DNA of 64,000 nucleotides from VRUE01 sp963708115 (GTDB lineage: Bacteria; Actinomycetota; Thermoleophilia; Solirubrobacterales; 70-9). A program made the position numbers and the translations under genes. Shown piece after piece: positions 17,301 to 24,793 of this stretch (the stretch's first letter is position 1; each line of letters begins with the position of its first letter). The notes under the pieces were generated by a model. It was not told the origin of the DNA and ran no database searches. It worked only from the letters and a program-made list of their open reading frames with translations. The stretch spans positions 496,001 to 560,000 of the forward strand of contig CAVPRX010000002.1 in NCBI GenBank assembly GCA_963708115.1, read 5' to 3'.

Positions 17301-17670
17301 TTGCGAGGTCGCCCGAGTAGTGGGCGCTCCAGTAATAGGTGCCCGCGGTGGACGGGGTGATATCTCCGGAGACGTATTCGCCTTCGCCGGTTACCAAGGC
17401 CGAATCTGGGGCCGGGATGAGGGCTGGTCCAGAGCAGGTTTCGTCGCCGGGGCCGAAGACCTCGAAGGAGATGTCTCCGGAGGCTTCCGGGCTTTCGGAG
17501 AGTTCCGCGGTTGCGTGAATCGATTGCCCGACGACCGCGTTGGTCGCCGTGACAGTAAGGCGCGGTGGATCGGCCGGGGCGGCGACGGTGAGGAAAAGGG
17601 CCAGGGCCATCACAATCCCCACGCTCGCCAATCCTCCGAGCGTTCCCCGGCGAGAAACTCGAATCCTCAA
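14383..17670 (-). CDS. Secreted protein with about ten tandem Ig-like domains
   Basis: 1095 residues: signal peptide (hydrophobic about 12-32, ending near APADPP), then about ten Ig-like repeats of about 100 residues. Each has a core such as SITDSVTLAGGF, GQLVFRAYGPGD, a paired Cys, and AGLYRWTVEYAGDTNNEA, ending CGATNQAST. The last domain is more basic (RAPKVKPRA). Two cysteines per repeat suggest a disulphide in each domain. Repeats 2-3 and 6-7 are nearly identical, pointing to block duplication. No anchor is visible, so it is secreted or wall-associated, with a probable adhesive or structural role. It is transcribed divergently from the Ser/Pro-rich protein gene. Confidence 0.75.
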   Translation of the reverse strand: MRIRVSRRGTLGGLASVGIVMALALFLTVAAPADPPRLTVTATNAVVGQSIHATAELSESPEASGDISFEVFGPGDETCSGPALIPAPDSALVTGEGEYVSGDITPSTAGTYYWSAHYSGDLANPPAESTCSAISSVGKASPVLTGSASSGVVGTAIHDEATVTGGFSPTGEVTFSVYGPTDTGCSTPLKTATVPLQGGHATSADFFAQQAGKFRWTAEYEGDANNEAAVLSCGATNQASTVGKASPALSGTATSAAKVGLTITDNVTLADGFAAGGQLVFRAYGPGDPTCTTAAKYEATVPVSGNDAYSPPGFAPGAGLYRWTVEYAGDTNNEAAVLGCGTPNQASTVSKATPTLSGTATPAIKVGLPITDSVTLAGGSGPGGQLLFRAYGPGDPTCVTAAKYEATVPVSGNGTYSPAGFTPGAAGSYRWTVIYEGDADNEAAALTCGTANQSSTVNKATPTLSGIATSPVKAGVTITDSVTLASGFTAGGQLVFHAYGPGDQSCASAAAYEAAVSVNGNGTYSPAGFAPGAGLYRWTVEYAGDTNNEAAVLGCGATNQGSTVNKATPTLSGTAASAVKPGLSITDSVTLAGGFSPTGEVTFSVYGPTDTGCSTPLKTAAVPLQGDHATSADFLAQQAGEFRWTVEYEGDANNEATALGCGATNQASTVGKASPALSGTATSAAKVGLSITDNVTLADGFAAGGQLVFRAYGPGDQSCANAAKYEATVPVSGNGPYSPAGFAPGAGLYRWSVEYEGDANNATAALGCGATNQASAVGAVNVTLAVSATGGTVGDPVNATATLQEGAIPTGQITFKAFSPSDASCSGAAAFNSTVSVSGNGQYRSSTFVPTRVGAFRWTVSYSGDVNHVPTTIGCGKATSSVTQAGPSIAGAVKQQVTVGTPFQDTATLKGGYSPGGTITFQIYGPVAAGCAKPAFVNTVAAAGNGTVSSDPFVPKHPGRYSFVASYSGDSANRGATEPCDSAGQVVKVQKRAPKVKPRALLMGGGRISIRAHLSGGVSPSGRITFRLYSPGDKHCRRKPAFSGGITVKSNGNFPLAQYLAPKSGIYRLIVGYSGDQRNRRYKGSCSGAQAIRVS

Positions 17671-17769
17671 GCTTTTCTCGCTCCTAGCGACCTTTTTTGG
17701 CAGCTTTTTGACAACATTGAATTAGGATATCTGTCCACCTATTCGATTTACGACCGAACGAGCCGCCAG

Positions 17770-18549
17770 ATGAGAAAATTGCGTCGTCGCCGTTGTCTCG
17801 AGCTTTTCATCGTTGTCGCGGCAATGGCTCTGATCGCTGTGGCGCCGGCCGGTGCACTGGCCGGTGAAGAATCCAGCGGCGGCGGGGCGGTGGGAGAAAC
17901 CGGCACCGAATCTTCGAGCGGCTCGACGGGGTCCGCTCCCCCAGCCTCCGAAGAGTCCCCGACGACGGCTACGCCGCCGGCTTCGACCGGTTGGGTCCCC
18001 CAGGGCGAAGGCACGGAAGCTTCCAGTCACGAAGCCGCGTCGACCCGGCGTGGCAGCTCGCTGGGTAGTGGCGCCAGCCCGAAGCAGCCCGGGTCAACCA
18101 GCGAGCAGGCCGGATCGACCGGCGAAGAGCCTTCATCCAACGGCAGCTCGAGCGGCTACTACGAACCGGAATCGTCGACCCCGTCGACCGTCGAAGAGCC
18201 TGCGAGCAAGCCTCGAGCGGCGAGCCCGGCTGACCCAGTGGAACCGCAGCCCGCCGCGGAGCCCGCCCCCGTCGAAGGCGGCCATGCCGCCGTCGGCGTT
18301 GCGACCCCGGTGGCTTTGCCGGTTTCCCCGCAGGTCGCCGACACGGGCTCCGCGCCTCCCGCAGCAGCGCTCGTGGGCACGCCCGATCGGGTGGCCTCGG
18401 GTTCTGGGGGTCTGCCGTTGCCGATCCTGATCGTCGGCCTCCTGATCCTTGTCTACGCAGGCGCGCGGTTGCTGCTCGGCCCGGTCGAACCCGACCTCTT
18501 CAGGTCAGGACCACTCCAGCGCGTTCGCCGCGTGCTCTCTCGAGTCTGA
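17770..18549 (+). CDS. Secreted Ser/Pro/Glu-rich protein with C-terminal membrane anchor
   Basis: 259 residues starting at the ATG at 17770 (MRKLRRRR). It has a signal peptide (hydrophobic 12-32), then about 170 residues of low-complexity Ser, Gly, Pro, Thr and Glu, and one C-terminal transmembrane helix (LPILIVGLLILVYAGARLLL) followed by a basic tail. This is a stalk-type cell-surface protein with no recognisable enzymatic domain and no LPxTG sortase motif. The 99-bp gap to the divergent Ig protein gene must hold both promoters; TTGACA at 17708-17713 is a possible -35. Confidence 0.6.
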   Translation: MRKLRRRRCLELFIVVAAMALIAVAPAGALAGEESSGGGAVGETGTESSSGSTGSAPPASEESPTTATPPASTGWVPQGEGTEASSHEAASTRRGSSLGSGASPKQPGSTSEQAGSTGEEPSSNGSSSGYYEPESSTPSTVEEPASKPRAASPADPVEPQPAAEPAPVEGGHAAVGVATPVALPVSPQVADTGSAPPAAALVGTPDRVASGSGGLPLPILIVGLLILVYAGARLLLGPVEPDLFRSGPLQRVRRVLSRV

Positions 18550-18630
18550 CGCTCGGCGTCGCCTGCCTCGGATCACGCCACGGCCTCCGACCGCCATCAT
18601 GGGCTGGACACGACCGAAGGAGGCATCTGA

Positions 18631-19002
18631 ATGGACTTCAAGCTCGAGTTGATCGCGGTTCCGGTCTCTGACGTCGATCGCGCGAAGGCCTTCTATGTTG
18701 AGCAGGCAGGGTTCGTCGCCGAACACGACCACACGGTTAGCGACGAGATTCGCTTCGTCCAACTGACCCCTCCCGGATCGGCATGCTCGATCGCGATCGG
18801 GAAGGGTGTGACGGAGGTGGCGCCGGGATCGCTGCGGGGTTTGCAGCTCGTCGTCGAGGACGTCGAAGCCGCCCGGGAGGAGCTGCTCGGGCGCGGGGTG
18901 GAGGTGGGGGAGGTTGAGAAGTTCCCCTGGGGCTCATTCGTCTTCTTCAGCGACCCCGACGGCAACGGTTGGGCTGTGCAGGAGCTGCCGCCGCGAGGCT
19001 AG
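18631..19002 (+). CDS. VOC-family protein (second paralogue)
   Basis: 123 residues, a compact relative of the VOC protein at 11970. It shares VSDVDRAKAFYVEQAGF, QLTPPGSACSIAIG and FFSDPDGNGWAVQEL. The ATG at 18631 has a GAAGGAGG ribosome site. The final Glu of VQEL is the usual metal ligand. No substrate can be inferred. Its TAG stop codon (19000-19002) is inside the first bases of a 168-bp fold-back element that begins at CTAG. Confidence 0.8.
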   Translation: MDFKLELIAVPVSDVDRAKAFYVEQAGFVAEHDHTVSDEIRFVQLTPPGSACSIAIGKGVTEVAPGSLRGLQLVVEDVEAAREELLGRGVEVGEVEKFPWGSFVFFSDPDGNGWAVQELPPRG

Positions 19003-19166
19003 TGTCCCGAGTCGTAAGTTCTGCACCGCCCCGACGGCGTCTCGCCGTCCGTGGCGGCGTCCTCGGATTTGCCTTTGCAACCAGCAAAGGCTGCATCCTG
19101 CGTCCTTGCCACGACCGGCGACCCACTCGCCGGATGCGGCACACAACTTACGACTCGGGACACTAG
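18999..19166. repeat. 168-bp fold-back (long inverted repeat) element 1
   Basis: Terminal 22-bp perfect inverted repeats (18999-19020 and 19145-19166), beginning and ending CTAG, with tips reading CTAGTGTCCCGAGTCG. The arms stay partly complementary to a central hairpin GCCTTTGC-AACCA-GCAAAGGC (19071-19091). No open frame is credible inside. The inner arms share blocks such as GGCAAGGACGCAGG and GCGGCGTCCTC with the element at 55443-55606, so the two belong to one family. Possible identities are a miniature transposable element, a structured RNA or a strong bidirectional terminator. The TAG stop of the VOC gene overlaps the left tip. Confidence 0.75.
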
Positions 19167-19289
19167 CCCGCTTCGTCGGGTTGGCACGCCCACGGGGTGA
19201 GGGATTCCATCCCTGGGTGGCCTTTCTGGCGCTGGGGTTCGGGGCGACGATCGTCGTGCCAGTCAACCCCAAGTCCCCAGGAGGCCACC

Positions 19290-20282
19290 ATGTACCGCAG
19301 CAGGACCCTGATCGTCCTTTCGTTGAGCGCCATCGCCCTCGTCGCCGCGCTCGCCGGGCCCGCACAGGCGCGCCCTGTCGCCGGACCGGGTCAGATCGTC
19401 TACGTCGCCGGCAAGGCAGAGCACTGCAAGATGGGCGCCTGCCCGACCTACGACCTGGTCCAGTCGATCTCCCCTCACGGTCGGCACCGCCACGTGCTCG
19501 CCAAGATCCGTTCTGTGGTCGAGACGGCTTCGACCGAGGACGGGACCGTCGCTGTCCTCTCCAAGAATGTCGCCGGCGGTGGGGCGAACGCCAACGCCTT
19601 CACGCAGGTCTACCTGATCACGCCGAATGGAAAGCGCAAGGCGGTGTTTCGCCGCCGGCTGCAGGGCTTCAACGCCACCGGCCTCGGCATCTCCGGCGAC
19701 GGCAAGCTCCTCGCCTTGTCAGGTCGCTACACCGGTGGGCCTTCCGATCCCTCGAAGATCTGGGTCGTGCGCTCGGATGGGACTGGGCTTCGTCAGCTCA
19801 CCGCCGGCCCTGGGACCGACGAAATGCCGGCGATCTCGCCGAGCGGCAAGCAGATCGTCTTCGCCCGAACCGTGCACGACGGCACGCCGGCTGGTCGCAA
19901 GCCGGAGCTCTACGTCGTCGACACCGACGGCGGCGAACCGGTCAGGCTGACCGAAAACGCGGCCGAAGACGTGAACCCGGCCTTCAGCCCCGACGGGCGC
20001 AGCATCGCCTTCGGTCACGTGGCTACCAGGAGCCATGGCGGCGTCGACGTCATCGGGACCGACGGCAGCGGCGAGCGGAAAGTCGCCAGCACCGAGGGGA
20101 CCTACCCCGATCCCGACTTCTCGCCGAGCGGCAGGAGCCTCGTCTTCGTCGGCGAGGTGCCTCACGACCGCAGCTACAACATCGCCCTGTACACGGTGCG
20201 CACCTCGGGTAGCGGCCGCAAACTCGTCGCCAGGTTGCCCTTCGTCGCGCATGGCTTGCCCCAATGGACCCTGCAGCCGTAG
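19290..20282 (+). CDS. Secreted TolB/PD40-type beta-propeller protein
   Basis: 330 residues with a signal peptide (about 1-28, ending PAQARPVA) and repeated WD40-like PD40 blades: GDGKLLALSGRY, PAISPSGKQIVFAR, PAFSPDGRSIAFG and PDFSPSGRSLVFVGE. Probably a six-bladed propeller as in TolB, but there is no N-terminal TolB domain and no Tol partner here. The ATG at 19290 has AGGAGG upstream. The stop TAG is in the loop of a GC-rich hairpin (20268-20295). Cysteines in HCKMGACPTY could form a disulphide. Role unknown. Confidence 0.75.
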   Translation: MYRSRTLIVLSLSAIALVAALAGPAQARPVAGPGQIVYVAGKAEHCKMGACPTYDLVQSISPHGRHRHVLAKIRSVVETASTEDGTVAVLSKNVAGGGANANAFTQVYLITPNGKRKAVFRRRLQGFNATGLGISGDGKLLALSGRYTGGPSDPSKIWVVRSDGTGLRQLTAGPGTDEMPAISPSGKQIVFARTVHDGTPAGRKPELYVVDTDGGEPVRLTENAAEDVNPAFSPDGRSIAFGHVATRSHGGVDVIGTDGSGERKVASTEGTYPDPDFSPSGRSLVFVGEVPHDRSYNIALYTVRTSGSGRKLVARLPFVAHGLPQWTLQP

Positions 20283-20295
20283 GCGGCTGCAGGGT
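20268..20295 (+). terminator. Hairpin overlapping a stop codon
   Basis: 12-bp perfect stem ACCCTGCAGCCG / CGGCTGCAGGGT with a 4-base loop that contains the TAG stop of the TolB-like gene. No T-run follows, so it may act as an intrinsic terminator of actinobacterial type or as an RNA stabiliser. Confidence 0.55.
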
Positions 20296-20415
20296 CGAGT
20301 CTGGCCGAAATTCAGACCCCAATTGGTCGACACCGCGGCCGGCAGCGGATATGCATGCCTTCCGGGCAGGTTTTCAACCGGGCCGCGAGAGCGCGGCCGC
20401 GAGCAAAGGGGAGAG

Positions 20416-21147
20416 ATGAGAGGGCTTTCACGGTTAGGTGGGGCGATCCCCGTCCTTCTCGCGGTTTGTCCCGCTGTCGCATGTCTGCTTGCCGTCTCGG
20501 CACAGTCGGCCGGTGCGCACGGCTCGTGCGATCAGCGAGGTCACATGCACTCATCCCACCGCTACGCGCCCCGGGTCTACATGCACCACGACGAGCACGG
20601 TGATCGACACGGCTGCGACGGTCGCGACGACGATCATCACGGCGACGACGACCATCACGGTTCCTCACGGCCATGCACCGCATACCTCCCCGGTGCTTCC
20701 CGGGAAGCGCCGACGAACACGATCGAAGGATCTCCGGGCCCGGACAAGATCATCGGTACCAACGGCCCTGACCTCATCTACGGGTTCGGCGGCGCGGACA
20801 GGATCTACGGCGGTGGCGGCGACGACCATGTCATCGGCGGCCCGGGCGACGACCGGATCGACGGCGCCAACGACGACGACAACCTCTGGGGCGGCCCCGG
20901 CGACGACTCGGTCCGGGGTGCGAATGGGAGCGACCACGTCGTCGGCGGGAATGGCCACGACCGGTTGGACGGTGGGGCCGGCTGCGACAACATGCTCGGC
21001 GGCTCCAGCGACGATGAGCTCGAGGGCGGCCCCGACATCGACAAGCTCGACGGTGACAACGCCGCGCCCGTCTTCGGATTCGGCGCCGCGGACTCCTGCG
21101 ACGGCGGCCCCGGAGACGACAGCTTCGTCAACTGCGAGCTGCACTAG
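20416..21147 (+). CDS. Secreted RTX-like calcium-binding repeat protein with His/Asp-rich segment
   Basis: 243 residues starting at the ATG at 20416 (GGGGAGAG upstream). A signal peptide (hydrophobic about 9-34) is followed by a His/Asp-rich region (about 40-85) with clusters such as DDDHHGDDDHHG that could bind metal ions. From about residue 105 come nonapeptide RTX-type repeats (GGADRIYGGGGDDHVIGGPG, GGPGDDSVRG and others), which fold as a Ca2+-bound beta-roll. The C-terminus has CDGGPGDDSFVNCE with two Cys. Whether it is released or surface-bound is unclear; no type I secretion genes are near and the Sec-type signal makes that route unlikely. Confidence 0.75.
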   Translation: MRGLSRLGGAIPVLLAVCPAVACLLAVSAQSAGAHGSCDQRGHMHSSHRYAPRVYMHHDEHGDRHGCDGRDDDHHGDDDHHGSSRPCTAYLPGASREAPTNTIEGSPGPDKIIGTNGPDLIYGFGGADRIYGGGGDDHVIGGPGDDRIDGANDDDNLWGGPGDDSVRGANGSDHVVGGNGHDRLDGGAGCDNMLGGSSDDELEGGPDIDKLDGDNAAPVFGFGAADSCDGGPGDDSFVNCELH

Positions 21148-21184
21148 CAACCCGCCCCGCCCGGGCCGAGGTGGGGCCTCCTAG

Positions 21185-22351
21185 CTAGTAGGGAGCCCCG
21201 ACCGCTTTGGCCCAGTCCTGGTCGACGTGGAGCTGGCCGTTCTTGTCGGTGTCGACGATCACCACGGTGGCCGGCTGGCGGTTGCCGTTGCTCGGGTCGA
21301 TCGTGACCGAGCCGGTCCAGCCCTTCCAGTCCTTGACGGCGTCGAGAGCCTTGGTGAGCTTGCCTGAGGCGGTGCTGCCCGCTTCCTTGGCGCCGTCGGC
21401 GAGGAAGTTGAGCGAGTCGTAGGTGTAGGGGCTCCAGGTGCCGGGTTCGCCGCCGAATTCATCTTCGTAGTCGCCGACCTTGCCGGCGGCGCCGGTGAAG
21501 TCCTGCGGCGCGGGCACGCCGACCACCGGGCACGCCTGCGCGGCGGCGACGCCGGCGGTTTCGACGAAGCCGGTGTCATATGAGGCGTAGTCGGCGATGC
21601 ATTGCGCCTTCACCTGGCCTTCCTGCATCTCCTTGGCGATCAGCCCGCCCTCGGGGAAGTAAACGGCGGCGTAGATGACGTCGGGCTCGGTCGCCGCGAG
21701 CTTGTCGACCACGTCGGTGTAGGACTTCTTGCCGGGCTGGACCTTCTCGTACGCGGTCACCATGACGCCGGCTTCTTCCAGTGATGCCTTCAGCGCTTTC
21801 GAGACCGAGACGGTGTAGTTCTGCGTCGGGTCATAGGCGATCGCCACGGACTTGGCCCCCTGCCAGTCGGTCAGCGCACGCGAGGCTACCGGGGCGATCT
21901 GGTAGCTCATCGGCTGCAGGGTGAAGCCGAGCCCGTTGGTCGACTGATCGGAGGTGAGGCGGATTGGCACCAGGCCGGCCTTGATGTAGAGCGGCAGGGT
22001 TTCGACGCCGACGCCGGAGTTGTAGGGGCCGACGATCCCATCGAGCCCCGCGGCAATGGCGGACTTCGCGGCCTTCACGCCAGTTGCCGGGTCGGCCGCG
22101 TCGTCGATCGGGACGATTTCGACCTGCTTGCCGAGGATCCCGTCCGCCGCGTTGAGCTGCGTTGCCGCCAGTTCCGCGCCCATCAGCATGCCCTTGCCGA
22201 GGACCGACTGTTCGCCGGAGAGCGGCGCCTCGAGTCCCACCCGGAAGGTGTCCGAACCGCTGTCGTCGGAGCTGGAGCTACCGCAGCCGGCGGCGAGGAG
22301 GGCAAGGCCGGCGAGGACAAATGCTGCGGCAAGGCGGATCTGGTGTCTCAC
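21185..22351 (-). CDS. Branched-chain amino acid-type ABC substrate-binding lipoprotein
   Basis: About 388 residues. The lipobox is LLAAGCGSS after a short hydrophobic stretch, so the protein is a lipid-anchored receptor. The Peripla_BP_6 (LivK-like) fold is shown by FRVGLEAPLSGEQSVLGKGM, GIVGPYNSGVGVETLPLY, VAIAYDPTQNYTVSVSKAL and FPEGGLIAKEMQEG. The GTG at 22351 (VRHQIRL) is preferred; an upstream start at 22381 is possible. No LivH/M/G/F genes are adjacent, so it is an orphan receptor or partners with a transporter elsewhere. Ligand unknown. Confidence 0.85.
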   Translation of the reverse strand: MRHQIRLAAAFVLAGLALLAAGCGSSSSDDSGSDTFRVGLEAPLSGEQSVLGKGMLMGAELAATQLNAADGILGKQVEIVPIDDAADPATGVKAAKSAIAAGLDGIVGPYNSGVGVETLPLYIKAGLVPIRLTSDQSTNGLGFTLQPMSYQIAPVASRALTDWQGAKSVAIAYDPTQNYTVSVSKALKASLEEAGVMVTAYEKVQPGKKSYTDVVDKLAATEPDVIYAAVYFPEGGLIAKEMQEGQVKAQCIADYASYDTGFVETAGVAAAQACPVVGVPAPQDFTGAAGKVGDYEDEFGGEPGTWSPYTYDSLNFLADGAKEAGSTASGKLTKALDAVKDWKGWTGSVTIDPSNGNRQPATVVIVDTDKNGQLHVDQDWAKAVGAPY

Positions 22352-22455
22352 GACTGGGGGGTTCCTTTCGGGAGCGGGCACGAGTTGGTCGTCGATTCGT
22401 TCCCGCCGACCCTCTCACGCACGACGGTCGGACGGCGAGATCCGACCCCCACTCA

Positions 22456-23208
22456 TCACGCGAGCAGGCGGACGATCGCGGTCGTCCCGACGACGACGAT
22501 CAGGGCGCGCAGCGCGTTGGGGGAGAGGCGGCGGCCGTAGTGGGCGCCGAGCTGACCACCAACGACCGAGGAGACGGCGATGATCGCGACGGGCGCCCAG
22601 GCGACGTGCGCGGCGAAGACGAAGAGCAGGCCGGCGACGCCGTTGACCAGACCGACGAGGATGTTCTTGAGGCCGTTGGTCCGCTGCAGGCTCTGCGGCA
22701 GGGCGACGCCGAGAAACGCGAGCAGCATGATCCCCTGTGCGGCGCCGAAGTAGCCGCCGTAGATCCCGGTCGCGTAGACGGCGAGCGGAGGGAGGATTCC
22801 ACGCTCGTGCCATGAGCCGACCGCGCCCGAGGCGAGCAGGCGATTGATCCGCGGTTGCAGGATGACGAGGACGAGCGCGACCGCGATGAAGGCGGGGACG
22901 ATGGCCTTGAAGGCCGAGGAGGGCAGGGTGAGGAGGAGCACGGCCCCGGTCGTCCCGCCGAGCAGCGAGGCGACGCCGAAGCGGATCGCCCGCGAGCGCT
23001 GCCCCGCGAGCTCGCGGCGGTAGCCCCAGGCCCCCGAGAGCGCGCCGGGGACGAGACCGATCGTGTTGGAGACGTTCGCGGTCACCGGCGCGTAGCCGAA
23101 TGCCAGCAGCACCGGGAAGGTGATCAGGGTCCCGCTGCCGACGGCCGCGTTGACCGCTCCGGCCGCCAGCCCAGCAAGAGCGATGGCGAGAATCTCACCC
23201 CCGCTCAT
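22456..23208 (-). CDS. TauE/SafE-family membrane exporter
   Basis: 250 residues with about seven to eight hydrophobic helices. The family repeat appears as AAGAVNAAVGSGTLITFPVLL near the N-terminus and IYGGYFGAAQGIMLLAFLG in the second half. Members move sulphite, sulphonates or related small anions across the membrane. No sulphur-metabolism genes are adjacent, so the substrate is open. It is divergent from the hydrolase gene that starts at 23286. Confidence 0.85.
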   Translation of the reverse strand: MSGGEILAIALAGLAAGAVNAAVGSGTLITFPVLLAFGYAPVTANVSNTIGLVPGALSGAWGYRRELAGQRSRAIRFGVASLLGGTTGAVLLLTLPSSAFKAIVPAFIAVALVLVILQPRINRLLASGAVGSWHERGILPPLAVYATGIYGGYFGAAQGIMLLAFLGVALPQSLQRTNGLKNILVGLVNGVAGLLFVFAAHVAWAPVAIIAVSSVVGGQLGAHYGRRLSPNALRALIVVVGTTAIVRLLA

Positions 23209-23285
23209 CGCGCCTCGATGCGGTTTGCGCCCACGATCGCCGGGACTCTACGAAGGTGGACCCCGCGCGGCGCTAAGGTCTTCGC

Positions 23286-24219
23286 GTGGACGCGGCGACC
23301 AGCTTCGAGGCCCACGAGGTCGACCTGCACGGTCACCGCGCGGTCTATCGCGTCGCCGGCAGCGGGCCGACCGTGGTCCTGATCCACGGCATGGTCAACT
23401 CTTCGCGCCACTGGCAGGCGGTGGCGGAGCGGCTCGCCGACTCCTACCGCGTGGTCGCGCCCGACCTGATCGGCCACGGCGACTCGGCGACGCCGCGCGG
23501 CGACTACTCGCTCGGCGCCCACGCGGCCAGCATCCGCGACCTGCTGACGACGATCGGGGTGGAGCGGGCGACGATCGTCGGCCACTCGCTCGGCGGCGGC
23601 GTCGCGATGCAGTTCTTCTACCAATTCCCGCAGCGCACCGAGCGGCTCGTGCTGGTCTCCAGCGGTGGGCTTGGGCGCGAGGTGAGCCCGCTGCTGCGCG
23701 GGGCGGCCCTGCCCGGCGTCTCGCCGCTGCTTCGCCTCGCCACGCAGCGGCGGCTGGTCGACGCGATCGACGTCGCCGGGGGGCGGCTGCGCGCCCGCGG
23801 GAATTCCAAGGGCGTCTACCTCGAGGCTGTCGCCCGGGCATTGCGGCCGCTGCAGGAGCCGGGCTCGCGGCGGGCATTCCTGCAGACGCTTCGCTCGGTC
23901 ATCGACGTCCACGGCCAGCACGTCAGCGCCGCCGACCGGCTCTATCTGCTCGGCGACATGGCGACCCTGATCGTCTGGGGCGAGCGCGACCGGACGATCC
24001 CGATCGAGCACGGGCGTGCCGCCCACGAGGCGATTCCGCACTGCCGCTTCGAGACGCTGCCACGCGCCGCCCACTTCCCCCATCTCGAAGACCCGGAGGG
24101 ACTCGCCGGCGACCCTCGCCGATTTCCTCGCGACGACGGCGCCGGTGCGGATCGACGATTCCGAATGGGCCGCCGTGATCGCCCAGCAGGCGAAGAGCCG
24201 GCTGCGCGCTGTGGCCTGA
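23286..24219 (+). CDS. Alpha/beta hydrolase, apparent frameshift near the 3' end
   Basis: About 311 residues when the shift is repaired. The fold is shown by VVLIHGMVNSSRHW, PDLIGHGDSATPRG, the nucleophile GHSLGGG (Ser near 101), the acid WGERDRTIP and the His of RAAHFPHLEDPE. After that point the frame changes near 24105 and the expected tail (ATLADFLATTAPVRIDDSEW) continues in another frame to TGA at 24217-24219. One extra C (CTCGCCGGCG for CTCGCGGCG) explains it. Left unrepaired, the frame would run into the Nudix gene, which is not considered a real fusion. Substrate unknown. Confidence 0.78.
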
Positions 24220-24227
24220 GGCTCCCG

Positions 24228-24710
24228 GTGGCGGCGAAGGAAAGCGCCGGCGTGCTCCTCTTCCGCAACCGCGCGGCGCCCGCGTTGCTCCTCGTCCATC
24301 CCGGCGGTCCGTTCTGGGCGAAGAAGGACCTTGGCGCCTGGACGATCCCGAAGGGCGAACCGGATCCGGGGGAGGAGCTGCGGCGATGTGCGCTGCGCGA
24401 GATGGGGGAGGAGCTGGGACCGGGCGCGCCCGGTCTCGACCCCGGCGACCTGATCGAGCTGGGCTCGATCCGCCAGAAGGGCGGCAAGCTCGTCCACGCC
24501 TGGGCCGCCGAGGCCGAGTTCGACCCGGCGGTGCTGGCGAGCAACAGCTTCGAGCTTGAGTGGCCGCCCCGCTCCGGCAGCCGCCAGGAGTTCCCCGAGG
24601 TCGATCGCGCCGAGTGGTTCGACCCCGTCGAGGCGCGGCGCAAGATCCTCCCGGCCCAGGCCGAGCTGATCGACCGCCTGCTCGACACGCTCGACGTTGC
24701 TCGGCGCTAG
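24228..24710 (+). CDS. Nudix hydrolase
   Basis: 160 residues. The full Nudix box is present: GEPDPGEELRRCALREMGEE, fitting GX5EX7REUXEEXG. The first strand AGVLLFRNRAAPALLLVHPGG and the WTIPKG before the box resemble the diadenosine/NTP pyrophosphohydrolase-like and predicted NTPase (YfcD/DR0004-like) Nudix groups. The GTG at 24228 was chosen because it starts nine bases after the stop of the (repaired) hydrolase and gives the normal N-terminus. The substrate is an NDP-X compound of unknown type. Confidence 0.82.
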   Translation: MAAKESAGVLLFRNRAAPALLLVHPGGPFWAKKDLGAWTIPKGEPDPGEELRRCALREMGEELGPGAPGLDPGDLIELGSIRQKGGKLVHAWAAEAEFDPAVLASNSFELEWPPRSGSRQEFPEVDRAEWFDPVEARRKILPAQAELIDRLLDTLDVARR

Positions 24711-24718
24711 GAGGCAGC

Positions 24719-24761
24719 GCGGTCGCCCTTTCACCCGGATAGCGGTAGAAAGGGCGACCGC
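24719..24761. terminator. Strong hairpin between Nudix and RDD genes
   Basis: 14-bp perfect stem GCGGTCGCCCTTTC / GAAAGGGCGACCGC with a 15-base loop, 9 bp after the Nudix stop codon. No T-run is present; it probably ends the hydrolase-Nudix transcript. Confidence 0.6.
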
Positions 24762-24793
24762 ACCCCGCCAGACCAGACGTATACTCGCCCGCA

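Noticed and set aside
14383..17670. Repeated units taken as a CRISPR or tandem-repeat locus
   Set aside because: The repeats are coding Ig domains of about 300 bp with no spacers.
17708..17736. Promoter for the Ser/Pro-rich gene from TTGACA at 17708
   Set aside because: No matching -10 at a 17-18 bp distance, so it is not called.
23286..24710. Hydrolase-Nudix fusion protein
   Set aside because: The hydrolase's natural tail and stop lie in another frame, so the read-through is a frameshift effect.
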